Origin: an uncultured Eggerthellaceae bacterium
GTDB lineage: Bacteria; Actinomycetota; Coriobacteriia; Coriobacteriales; Eggerthellaceae
DNA: 64,000 bases
Direction of reading: 5' to 3'
NCBI GenBank assembly: GCA_958454405.1
Contig: CAUEBO010000003.1
Span: 1 to 64,000 of the forward strand
The notes under the pieces were generated by a model, which did no database searches, was not told where the DNA came from, and saw only the letters and a program-made list of their open reading frames with translations. Shown in pieces: positions 1 through 7,892 of this stretch. Position 1 is the first letter of the stretch. Every line of letters begins with the position of its first letter. A program made the translations under genes and the position numbers.

Positions 1-322
1 AGTTCGGGCGGATGTCGGCGCCGATGAGCACGTACATGATGGAGTCGCCCACGTTCAGCACGCCTTCGTTCAGCCAGACGCGCACGTAGTAGACGCCCGG
101 CCAAGTGAGCGCGTCGGCCACGGCCGCATCGACGCCTTCGGCATCGTAGGAGAACTCAACCTGGGCCACGTCGCCCAGCCCCTCCACGCCTTCGCGCACC
201 TGCTGCTTCGGCGTGATGCGCACCACGCCGTTGTGCGTGAGGAACATGCCGCATCGGGCGGCGTTCGGGTCCTGCTTCGCCTCGGCGAGCCACTGGTCGA
301 TGGACGGTTCCTGCTGGGACAT
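1..322 (-). CDS. moaE: MoaE-like molybdopterin synthase large-subunit homologue (3' end outside window)
   Basis: The reading frame runs off the left edge, so only the N-terminal 107 residues are visible. They begin MSQQEPSIDQWLAEAK and include GMFLTHNGVVR, a central VYYVRVWLNEG and GDSIMYVLIGADIRPN. This pattern fits the MoaE-like proteins of anaerobes, which carry sulfur onto precursor Z in molybdopterin synthesis. The start is set by an AGAAGGAG Shine-Dalgarno sequence just upstream. A molybdenum cofactor gene suits a genome with molybdoenzymes such as the one at 24905. The catalytic lysine region lies outside the window, so activity cannot be judged. Confidence 0.65.
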   Translation of the reverse strand, partial: MSQQEPSIDQWLAEAKQDPNAARCGMFLTHNGVVRITPKQQVREGVEGLGDVAQVEFSYDAEGVDAAVADALTWPGVYYVRVWLNEGVLNVGDSIMYVLIGADIRPN

Positions 323-353
323 GGCGGCGCTCCTTCTCTCGGTCTCGATCGCA

Positions 354-359
354 CCAGTA
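354..359 (-). promoter_or_regulatory. possible -10 box for the MoaE-like gene
   Basis: Read on the minus strand this is TATACT, about 32 bp upstream of the MoaE-like start. The -35 region (TTCCCT at a 17-bp spacing) is weak. On the plus strand a TATGAT at 539-544 could be the -10 of lysA, also without a good -35. Confidence 0.3.
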
Positions 360-604
360 TACGGCATCGAAGCGCGCGAGGGAATAATCCATACCGGAAA
401 GCTGGGTATTAATTGCTGCCGTGCCGGCCAGGACCGCATCGGAGCCCTGGTGCGCTCGGGACCCGATACGCCGCTCCCTCGTACCCATTCTGCGAAAATT
501 AACCTCTCCGATACGGCGCAAGCCCGCCGTGCTGGTAGTATGATCCCCGATCAATACCGGCCTTGCGCGGCGCGCGCAGGCGAACCAGGCAGAAGGAGAG
601 AGCG

Positions 605-1960
605 ATGGCCTTGCCCGCAGCCGATCTGAACAAGCAGCCCGACAATCGAACGACCATGGATCTGGGGGCCGTGCTCCCCTTGACCGCCGAGGTGCGCGAC
701 GATCGCCTGTTCGTGGGCGGCGTCGACATGGTGGAGCTGGCGCGCGAGCAGGGCACGGCGCTCTACGTCATGGACGAAGCCGACATGCGCGCGCGGATGG
801 AAGCCTACCTGACGGCGTTCCGCAGCCGCTACCCCAACTCCGACATCGCGTTCGCCAGCAAGGCGTTCCTCAACAAGGAGATGGCGCGCATCGTGAACGA
901 GGAGGGCCTGTGCTTGGACGTGTCGGGCGGCGGCGAGTTGGCGTTGGCGCAGGCGACGGGCTTCCCCATGGAGCGCGTGGTGGTGCACGGCAACAACAAG
1001 ACGCCGCTCGAGCTGCGCGAGGCCATTCAGGCGGGCGTGGGGCGCATCGTCATCGACAGTCGCATCGAGCTGGCGCGCATCTCGGAAATCGCGGGTGATC
1101 TGGGCGTCGAGCAGGCCATCTACATGCGCATCACGCCGGGCGTGGAGGCCGACACGCACGAGTACATCCGCACGGGTTGCGAGGACAGCAAGTTCGGCTT
1201 CAACATGCGTGACGACTGGGCGTTCAACTGCGTGAAGGACGTGCTCGAAGCGCCGAACGTGCGCTTGGCGGGCTTGCACTGCCACATAGGCTCGCAGATA
1301 TTCGCGCTGCACTCCTACCCCGAGGCCGTGGAGATCATGGTGGAACTCATGGCCCGCATCAAGGAAACCTACGGCTATGAGATCGACGAGTTCGACGTGG
1401 GCGGCGGCGTGGGCATCGCCTACGCGGCCGACGACCAGCCGGCTTCCATCGACCAGTTCGCCGAGATCGTCACCTCATCGGTGCGCGATGCCTGCGCCAA
1501 GCACGGCGTGAAGGAGCCGCGCCTGCTCACCGAGCCGGGGCGCAGCATCGTGGCGAACGCGGGCGTGACGCTGTACACGGTGGGAATCTTGAAAACGCTG
1601 CCCGGCATCCGCAAGTACGTGGCTGTGGACGGCGGCATGTCCGACAACATCCGCACGGCGCTCTACCATGCGAACTACGAGCCGACCGTCGCCAACAAGG
1701 CCGGCCAGCCGCGCACCGAGATCGTGACCATCGCCGGCAAGCACTGCGAGAGCGGCGACGCCGTGGTCATCGACATGCCGCTGCAGCATCCCGACTTGGG
1801 AGACATCGTGTGCGTGTTCGGCACGGGCGCGTACTGCTACACTATGGCCAGCACCTACAACGGCCAGCCGCGCCCGGCCATCGTGTTCGTGAAGGACGGC
1901 GAGGCGCGCGTGACCACGCGACGCGAGACGTACGACGATCTTATGGCTCGGGATATCTAG
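605..1960 (+). CDS. lysA: diaminopimelate decarboxylase
   Basis: Decarboxylates meso-diaminopimelate to L-lysine, the last step of lysine synthesis (cytoplasmic, PLP-dependent). The 451-residue protein is a normal length for LysA. The PLP lysine is K86 in FASKAFLNKE. HCHIGSQ, GGGVGIAY and EPGRSIVANAG line the barrel, and CESGD at C381 is the family signature that supplies an active-site cysteine at the dimer interface. The ATG at 605 follows AGAAGGAGAG; an in-frame TTG at 563 has no ribosome site. It lies 13 bp upstream of hom, so the two are probably co-transcribed and share the aspartate pathway. Confidence 0.95.
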   Translation: MALPAADLNKQPDNRTTMDLGAVLPLTAEVRDDRLFVGGVDMVELAREQGTALYVMDEADMRARMEAYLTAFRSRYPNSDIAFASKAFLNKEMARIVNEEGLCLDVSGGGELALAQATGFPMERVVVHGNNKTPLELREAIQAGVGRIVIDSRIELARISEIAGDLGVEQAIYMRITPGVEADTHEYIRTGCEDSKFGFNMRDDWAFNCVKDVLEAPNVRLAGLHCHIGSQIFALHSYPEAVEIMVELMARIKETYGYEIDEFDVGGGVGIAYAADDQPASIDQFAEIVTSSVRDACAKHGVKEPRLLTEPGRSIVANAGVTLYTVGILKTLPGIRKYVAVDGGMSDNIRTALYHANYEPTVANKAGQPRTEIVTIAGKHCESGDAVVIDMPLQHPDLGDIVCVFGTGAYCYTMASTYNGQPRPAIVFVKDGEARVTTRRETYDDLMARDI

Positions 1961-1973
1961 AGAAGGGGACGAC

Positions 1974-3257
1974 ATGACGGTCAAACTGGGTTTGGTGGGC
2001 ACCGGCACGGTGGGCGGCGGATGCATCGAGATCCTGAGGAACCACCGCGAGGATTTCAAGCGCCACTACGGCATCGACGTGGAGTTGGTGCAGGTGTGCT
2101 CGCGCAATCCCGAGCAGGCCATCGAGCACGGGGTGGAGGGCATCTTCACGCAGGAGTACCAGGACATCCTGGACAATCCCGACATCGACGTCGTCATCGA
2201 GCTCATCGGCGGCACGACGGTGGCGCGCGACGTGGTGTTGGGCGCCCTGCGAGCGGGCAAGAACGTCGTCACGGCCAACAAGGCGCTCATGGCCACGCAT
2301 GGCGAAGAAGTGATGCGCGCCGCCGACGAGGCGGGCAAGGAGATAGCCTTCGAGGCCAGCGTGGGCGGTGGCATTCCCATCATCGACCCGATGAAGCACT
2401 CCCTCATCGCCAACGAGATCGGCTCGGTGATGGGCATCGTGAACGGCACCACGAACTACATGCTCACGCGCATGGTGGAGGACGGTCTCAGCTACGACGC
2501 CGCGCTCAAGGAGGCGCAGGAGAAGGGCTTTGCCGAGGCCGACCCCACGGCCGACGTGGACGGCTTCGACGCCGCGGCGAAAATCGCCATCCTGGCGTCC
2601 ATCGCGTTCAACTCGCGCGTGACCATGAAAGAGGTGTACACGGAAGGCATCCGCAACATCACGACGATGGACCTGGATGCCGCGCGCGACATGGGCTACT
2701 GCGTGAAGCTGCTCGCCATCGCGCATCGCACGGACGAGGGCGTGGACGTGCGCGTGCACCCCACCATGCTGCCCCTTTCGCATCAGCTGGCAACCGTGAA
2801 CGGCGTCTTCAACGCCATCTTCGTGGTGGGCGACGCCGTGGGCGAGACGATGTTCTTCGGCGAGGGAGCTGGTTCGGGCCCCGCCGCGAGCGCCGTCATG
2901 GGCGACGTGCTGGAAGTGGCCCGCCACGTGCAACAGGGCATCGCGCCCATCGTGGGCTGCACCTGCACCGACAAGTTGGCCGTCGTTCCCATGGAAGACC
3001 TCAAGACCAAGTACTACATCCGCTTCAAGGTGGCCGACCGTTCCGGCGTGCTGGCCGCCATGGCCGGCGTGTTCGCGAAGCACAACGTGAGCGTGTACTC
3101 CGTGGTACAGCGCGGCAAGAAGGAGGGCGGCTCGGTGGACCTCGTGTACGTCACGCATACGGCGCGCGAGAAGAGCGTGCGCGACGTGCTGGCTGAAATC
3201 GCCGAGCTCGACGACGTCCTGCGCGACGAGCCCAGCCTCATCCGCGTGGAGGACTAG
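1974..3257 (+). CDS. hom: homoserine dehydrogenase
   Basis: Reduces aspartate semialdehyde to homoserine, the branch point toward threonine and methionine. The 427-residue protein starts with a Rossmann fold (LVGTGTVGGG). It continues with the catalytic domain (NGTTNYMLTRM, EADPTADVDGFDAAAK) and ends in a C-terminal ACT domain (VADRSGVLAAMAGVFAKHNV, about residues 345-425), so threonine feedback is likely. AGAAGGGGACGAC precedes the ATG. It follows lysA in a probable two-gene operon that ends at the hairpin at 3322. metA and metY, which use its product, lie elsewhere in the window. Confidence 0.95.
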   Translation: MTVKLGLVGTGTVGGGCIEILRNHREDFKRHYGIDVELVQVCSRNPEQAIEHGVEGIFTQEYQDILDNPDIDVVIELIGGTTVARDVVLGALRAGKNVVTANKALMATHGEEVMRAADEAGKEIAFEASVGGGIPIIDPMKHSLIANEIGSVMGIVNGTTNYMLTRMVEDGLSYDAALKEAQEKGFAEADPTADVDGFDAAAKIAILASIAFNSRVTMKEVYTEGIRNITTMDLDAARDMGYCVKLLAIAHRTDEGVDVRVHPTMLPLSHQLATVNGVFNAIFVVGDAVGETMFFGEGAGSGPAASAVMGDVLEVARHVQQGIAPIVGCTCTDKLAVVPMEDLKTKYYIRFKVADRSGVLAAMAGVFAKHNVSVYSVVQRGKKEGGSVDLVYVTHTAREKSVRDVLAEIAELDDVLRDEPSLIRVED

Positions 3258-3321
3258 GCCTGCGGCCTCCGGCATCTCATCCGGGCGACGGGGTGCATCG
3301 GCGGGAGCCGGTCTCCGGATG

Positions 3322-3354
3322 CGAGAAGAAGCCGCGATAAGCGGCTTCTTCTCG
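3322..3354. terminator. hairpin terminator between convergent hom and flavoprotein 1
   Basis: A perfect 14-bp stem (3322-3335 with 3341-3354) has a GATAA loop. It lies between two convergent genes, so it probably works for both strands. The pyrimidine-rich CTTCTTCTC arm is not followed by a clean T tract. Confidence 0.75.
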
Positions 3355-3374
3355 AAGGGGAAGGTTTCCGCTCG

Positions 3375-5027
3375 TTAGACGAGGGTTTCCTTTATGTGCT
3401 CGGCAGCGGTCTTTCCGGAATGGACGCCCCACGCCTGCTGGGATCCTTCGCAGATCGACACGTCGTAAGAGTCGCCGTACAGGCCGCCCGCATCGCATCC
3501 GGCGGCGTACATGCCCGTGATGGGCTCGCCCGCAGCGTCGAGCACTTGGGAGCGGTCGTTCACCTTCAGGCCGCCGACGGTGGTGAAGAACCCGGTCTTC
3601 AGCTCGAACGCGTAATAGGGGCCCTCCTCCAGCGGGATGAGGTAGGCGGGATCCTTCGAGAACTCGGTGTCTTCTCCGGCGGCGCACATCTCGTTGTAGT
3701 GCTCGACGGTTTTCTTCAGGGCCGTCGCGTCAAGACCGGTTTTCTCGGCGAGTTCGTCCAGCGTGTCGGCTTCGAAGATGCCAGGGTTATTCTTCTCCAC
3801 CTGGTCGTTGTATTCGTCCCACAGGCCGGTCAGCTTGGTGCCGCCCTTGATGTACTCGCCGCAGCCGAAGATGCAGCCCTCGTTCACGAAGCCGTCCATC
3901 TGGGCCTTCGTCAGGATGGAGAACACTTTGTCCTGCTTGGACTGTCCGTTGCCGCTGAAATTGAAGTTGCGCTCGGAGTACCACTCGTTGATGAAGCGCT
4001 GGGCGTTCTGGTTCACCCAGAACAGCGGCTGGAACGCCGTGGCGCAGTACAGCTCGGTTCCGTACTGGATGCCCGGCAGGTTGCCGCCGTAGAACATGCA
4101 GGTGCCGGGCGCGTCGGCGAGCGCGGCACCTGCCGCCCGGCCCATCGCGATGCCCAGGCCGGAGCGCCCGCCCATGCCCATGGAGACGTACTGGCCCTGC
4201 TTCATGCCGGTGAGCTCTTCCACCATCTGCTCGTTGTCGCCATAGCCGCCGCAGGCGAATACGACCGCCTTCGTCTCGATCTTCAGGTAGTCGCTACCCT
4301 GCTTGCATACGACGGCGCAGACGGCACCGTCCTCCATGAGGGTGTCGACGGCCTTCGTGTTCGTGATGATCTCCGCGCCGGCGTTCTCGGCCGCTTCGCG
4401 CCACTTCTCCACGTACACGGAGCCCGATATCTCCCCCTCGCGCGTTTCGTACACGTGCCACGTGTTGTACTCGTTCTCGCACATGGTGCCCGTGCCCTTG
4501 AAGGTGATGCCCACGCTCTCCATCCAGTCAACGTTGGAGGCTGAAGCGTCCATGAGCGTGCGGAGCAAGTGGCCGTTCGCGAGCCAGTGATGGTAGTCCA
4601 TGGCTTTGGTGAACAGGTCGTAGCCGAGGTCGGGCGGGTTCACGCCCAGCTCCTTCTGCCAGTGCGAGTTGATGGCGAACAGGCCTTCGGTCATGATGGA
4701 CGTGCCGCCCGTCTTGTCGGCCTGCTCCACCAGTATGACGCTCATGCCCAGTTCGCCCGCGCGCGTGGCGGCCGAGCATCCGGCGCTGCCGCCTCCCACC
4801 ACCACGACGTCGGCCTGCTTCGTTTCTGCGAAATCGTACGAATCCTTCGCGTCGCTGTTCCCGTACTGGGCTTTCGATTTGACTTCGCCGCCGTTCGAGG
4901 AAGCCGAGCTTCCCGCGCCGTCTTCCTGAGGCTGGCTGCATCCGGCCAGCATGCCGGCGCCGGCAACGCTCGCCCCTGCAAGGCCCGCCATCCCCAGAAA
5001 GCTGCGGCGACTCATGGTTTTCTTCAT
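3375..5027 (-). CDS. Tat-exported lipoprotein flavoprotein 1 (fumarate-reductase-like FAD oxidoreductase)
   Basis: A 550-residue exported flavoprotein of the FAD_binding_2 / fumarate reductase flavoprotein family, probably a terminal reductase for an unidentified organic acceptor. It starts MKKTMSRRSFLG (twin-arginine motif), and the hydrophobic stretch ends in the lipobox LAGC at C30. VVVVGGGSAGC (about 75-84) binds the FAD ADP moiety, and the C-terminus has the usual AAGCDAGGLYGDSYD segment. There is no CxxCH heme motif and no FMN-binding domain, so the electron donor must be a separate protein. The start is set by AGGAGGGAACAGT before ATG; the 30 upstream in-frame codons lack a ribosome site. 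It is divergent from the LuxR-type gene at 5291, its likely regulator. The substrate cannot be read from the sequence. Confidence 0.88.
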   Translation of the reverse strand: MKKTMSRRSFLGMAGLAGASVAGAGMLAGCSQPQEDGAGSSASSNGGEVKSKAQYGNSDAKDSYDFAETKQADVVVVGGGSAGCSAATRAGELGMSVILVEQADKTGGTSIMTEGLFAINSHWQKELGVNPPDLGYDLFTKAMDYHHWLANGHLLRTLMDASASNVDWMESVGITFKGTGTMCENEYNTWHVYETREGEISGSVYVEKWREAAENAGAEIITNTKAVDTLMEDGAVCAVVCKQGSDYLKIETKAVVFACGGYGDNEQMVEELTGMKQGQYVSMGMGGRSGLGIAMGRAAGAALADAPGTCMFYGGNLPGIQYGTELYCATAFQPLFWVNQNAQRFINEWYSERNFNFSGNGQSKQDKVFSILTKAQMDGFVNEGCIFGCGEYIKGGTKLTGLWDEYNDQVEKNNPGIFEADTLDELAEKTGLDATALKKTVEHYNEMCAAGEDTEFSKDPAYLIPLEEGPYYAFELKTGFFTTVGGLKVNDRSQVLDAAGEPITGMYAAGCDAGGLYGDSYDVSICEGSQQAWGVHSGKTAAEHIKETLV

Positions 5028-5151
5028 ACTGTTCCCTCCTGTTTTTCGAATCCGTTCTCCGCCGTCCCAACTCGGCGGTGCAGTGAGACTATGCGACGAA
5101 AGGGCCGATTCCGGCATCGTCCAAAAGCTTCAACCTGTGGATTTTTCCGAA

Positions 5152-5261
5152 ATTGACCGAAAAGGTCGATGGGTGATGAGCTGAAAAAATGCTATGCAGC
5201 TTGTACGTGCTTTTGGAGCAGGTTCGTTTTCGGCGGAAGCGTGCGGTCCGGACGGTACAAT
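5152..5261 (+). promoter_or_regulatory. divergent promoter region between flavoprotein 1 and LuxR regulator 1
   Basis: The 263-bp divergent gap contains a 7-bp imperfect inverted repeat, ATTGACC-GAAAA-GGTCGAT (5152-5170), and a TACAAT -10-like box at 5256-5261 facing the regulator gene. No convincing -35 box accompanies it. The inverted repeat is a candidate operator only. Confidence 0.35.
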
Positions 5262-5290
5262 GAAAGGCAAGGGAAGCGGGAGGGGGAAGA

Positions 5291-6751
5291 ATGGCGGTGT
5301 CGCGCGTCGCGCTCGTCGACGATCCCGATGGTGGCAAGCGGGAGATTCTGACCACGAGGCCTTGGGAGCTGTTGGGCTTCGGTTGCCATTACGCATGGCT
5401 GCTCTCCATCGCGTTCGGCACGACGATCTACGCTCGGTTCGAATCGGCGGAGCTCGTGACGACGCTCAGGCTGCTCGTGTTCGCGTGCCTTGCGCTCATG
5501 TTCGCCGCGCTGTTCCTAGCTCAGCGCTTCACCGGTCAGTTCACGTTCAAGAAGCCCATCGTCATCGCGGCTGGGCTGTTGGGCGCAGGGGGCACGGCGC
5601 TGCTCATGGTTCCTGGATCCGGTTTCGCCTCTTGGATCGTCTGGGTTGCCGGCGCGCTTGCCGTGGGATTCTCGAACGCCGTGTCGATGACCGCCGGGAA
5701 CCGCCTGTGGGCGAACAACCGCCCCGAATACGGCATGCTGCAGCTGACGGTCTCCACGGTTCTGGCCGTAGCGCTCTTCTACCTGTTCCTGCCGCTTCCG
5801 CTGGAAGCCGCGGTTCCGGCCATCGCCGCGCTGCCCTGCATCGGCGATGCGATCCTGGTCTTCACCAAGGGCGGCAAACGGCGAGGCGGCGCATACCGGA
5901 AATACGAGGGGCTCCCGGCGGGCGTGTATCGGCGCTTGCTGGCGTACGCGTTCGCGTTCGCGCTCTCAACCGGATGCATGCTGGCCGCCGTCGCGTCGTT
6001 CGACGTGCCCTCGACGGTCGCCAATTCGGGGACGATCATGGCGGGCGTGCTGGCTGCGAGCCTGTTCACGCTGTACGCGGCCTTGCGCCGCAAGCCGGCC
6101 GGCATGCTGAAGCTCATCGACAAGCCGGTCACGGCGTTGTTTGTGATCGGGCTCGCGGGCTTGCTGTTGGCGGTGGGCGATCCGCTTGCGCCAGCCGATG
6201 ACGCCCTGCTTCCCGGCGCCCTGGTGATGGCGGCGTATGTGCTGGCCGATCAGTTCCTCTGGCTCATCAACCCCGACATGGTGTTCCGAGCGCAGAAGCC
6301 ATCGGCCGCCATACTGGCCCGGTCGTGCGCGGTCGAGTGGGCCGGGCTCGCGCTCGGGTTCTTCCTTGGCAGCGCCGCATGCGGGTTCTGGGACTTCCCG
6401 CTGGGCATCGGGTATCCCGCGGTGCTGTTCCTGTGCCTGTGCGCCTTCGTGCTCGTGCGCACCTTCGCATTCAGCCATACGGATGCCATCAAGCTGGCCG
6501 AGGCGCGCATGCTGTCTGCCGGCGAGGACGAGCTGTTCGAGCATTGCCAGGTGCTTGCCGAGCAGTACGCGCTTTCCCCGCGTGAGACGGACGTGTTCGT
6601 GCTGCTCGCACGCGGCCGCAGCGGGCCCTTCATCCAGGAGGAGCTGACGCTTTCGCAGAGCACGGTGAAAACGCATACGCGCAATATTTACCGCAAGCTC
6701 GATGTGGCCAGCAAGCAGGATCTGCTCGATCTCGTTGGGCGGGAGCTCTAG
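5291..6751 (+). CDS. LuxR-type transcriptional regulator with polytopic membrane domain (1)
   Basis: A 486-residue protein in which about 400 residues of successive hydrophobic helices (about 12) precede a C-terminal LuxR/NarL helix-turn-helix: LSPRETDVFVLLARGRS through STVKTHTRNIYRKLDV. It lacks a phosphoreceiver. The expected role is to sense a ligand in or at the membrane and to regulate the divergent exported flavoprotein. GGGAGGGGGAAG precedes the ATG. This architecture is typical of Eggerthellaceae and recurs at 35497, 40883 and 47198. The ligand is unknown. Confidence 0.88.
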   Translation: MAVSRVALVDDPDGGKREILTTRPWELLGFGCHYAWLLSIAFGTTIYARFESAELVTTLRLLVFACLALMFAALFLAQRFTGQFTFKKPIVIAAGLLGAGGTALLMVPGSGFASWIVWVAGALAVGFSNAVSMTAGNRLWANNRPEYGMLQLTVSTVLAVALFYLFLPLPLEAAVPAIAALPCIGDAILVFTKGGKRRGGAYRKYEGLPAGVYRRLLAYAFAFALSTGCMLAAVASFDVPSTVANSGTIMAGVLAASLFTLYAALRRKPAGMLKLIDKPVTALFVIGLAGLLLAVGDPLAPADDALLPGALVMAAYVLADQFLWLINPDMVFRAQKPSAAILARSCAVEWAGLALGFFLGSAACGFWDFPLGIGYPAVLFLCLCAFVLVRTFAFSHTDAIKLAEARMLSAGEDELFEHCQVLAEQYALSPRETDVFVLLARGRSGPFIQEELTLSQSTVKTHTRNIYRKLDVASKQDLLDLVGREL

Positions 6752-6962
6752 GCTTTTCGGGCCGCTCGTCTTCCGCTCGGCGCGGCGTTTCGGCTGCTTC
6801 GGCACCTGCATGTGCGAGCCATTGCGGCATCAGGCGCGAGATCGACGAAAACCGTGGGAAATGCTGCAGGTGGCGACGGTTGCGGGCAAAGACTCTCACC
6901 GTTCGAGTATCATGGTTCCGAGAACGGCGCGTTGGCGCGAGGATACGAGGAAGGGTGCCTTC

Positions 6963-7640
6963 ATGGAGCAGTACAAGCGGGAGTTCATCGAGTTCATGGT
7001 GGAGAGCGAAGTGCTCAAGTTCGGCGATTTCACGCTGAAAAGCGGACGCAAGTCGCCCTTCTTCATGAATGCGGGAGCCTACGTGACCGGCGACCAGCTG
7101 CATCGCCTGGGCCTGTACTACGCCCGAGCCATCCACGACAGCTTCGGGCTCGATTTCGACGTGGTGTTCGGGCCGGCGTACAAGGGCATCCCGCTGTCGG
7201 TCATCACCACCATGGCCATCCACGAGCTGTACGGCAAGGAAGTGCGCTACTGCTCGAACCGCAAAGAAGTGAAGGACCACGGCGATACCGGCATCCTGCT
7301 GGGCAGCAGCCTGCAGGACGGCGATCGCGTGGTGATGGTGGAGGACGTGACCACGTCCGGCAAATCCATAGAGGAGACCCACCCCATCCTCATGTCCCAG
7401 GCGGATGTCGAGGTGAAGGGGCTCATGGTTTCGCTCAACCGTTTGGAGGTCGGCAAGGGCGGCAAGATGTGCGCCCTCGACGAGGTTTGCGAGCGCTACG
7501 GCTTTCCCACGGCGGCCATCGTCTCGATGGCCGAGGTGACCGAGTACCTGCACAACCGCGAATGCCATGGCCGCGTCGTCATCGACGATGCCGTGAAGGC
7601 GGCGATCGACGCGTACTACGAGCAGTACGGGGTAAAATAG
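6963..7640 (+). CDS. pyrE: orotate phosphoribosyltransferase
   Basis: Converts orotate and PRPP to orotidine 5'-phosphate in pyrimidine synthesis. The 225-residue protein carries the PRPP-binding loop VVMVEDVTTSGKS and an N-terminal FGDFTLKSGRKSPFF typical of PyrE. The ATG at 6963 is preceded by GAGGAAGG at a slightly long spacing. Longer in-frame extensions upstream do not look like family sequence. It stands alone among unrelated genes; a TATCAT at 6908-6913 may be its -10. Confidence 0.93.
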   Translation: MEQYKREFIEFMVESEVLKFGDFTLKSGRKSPFFMNAGAYVTGDQLHRLGLYYARAIHDSFGLDFDVVFGPAYKGIPLSVITTMAIHELYGKEVRYCSNRKEVKDHGDTGILLGSSLQDGDRVVMVEDVTTSGKSIEETHPILMSQADVEVKGLMVSLNRLEVGKGGKMCALDEVCERYGFPTAAIVSMAEVTEYLHNRECHGRVVIDDAVKAAIDAYYEQYGVK

Positions 7641-7686
7641 GCCTTTGAACAGCGGATAAGCAGAGGGGGGTGCCGTTAAGTTCTTC

Positions 7687-7715
7687 TTGCAACCGGCGCG
7701 TGGGACGGGTATATT
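7687..7715 (+). promoter_or_regulatory. promoter of the EAL-domain gene
   Basis: TTGCAA at 7687-7692 and TATATT at 7710-7715 are separated by 17 bp, a good sigma-70-type match. Transcription would start about 7722 and give a leader of about 170 nt before the gene at 7893. Confidence 0.6.
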
Positions 7716-7738
7716 CCATAGTGGTGAAATCAGATTAT

Positions 7739-7827
7739 GCTCCGCAGGCTCAGCGTGCTGCGGAGCATGCGATTTCCGGGGCTTGCAGCGCAAAGCGCCT
7801 GCGCATCCTGAAACGAAGCGCTTTGCG
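7739..7827 (+). promoter_or_regulatory. two hairpins in the leader of the EAL-domain gene
   Basis: Hairpin 1 pairs 7739-7747 with 7758-7766 (9 bp). Hairpin 2 pairs CGCAAAGCGC at 7789-7798 with 7818-7827 (10 bp). They lie downstream of the promoter and could be an attenuator or a structured leader. I see no GEMM c-di-GMP riboswitch core. Confidence 0.4.
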
Positions 7828-7892
7828 ATCGTCTCCCGCGAGGGGCGGCGATGCGGGCGGCGGATGCTGCTTGTGGGAAAGGGAATCGCACG

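Noticed and set aside
7641..7892. c-di-GMP riboswitch upstream of the EAL gene
   Set aside because: Two hairpins are present, but the conserved GEMM core and tetraloop-receptor pattern were not found.
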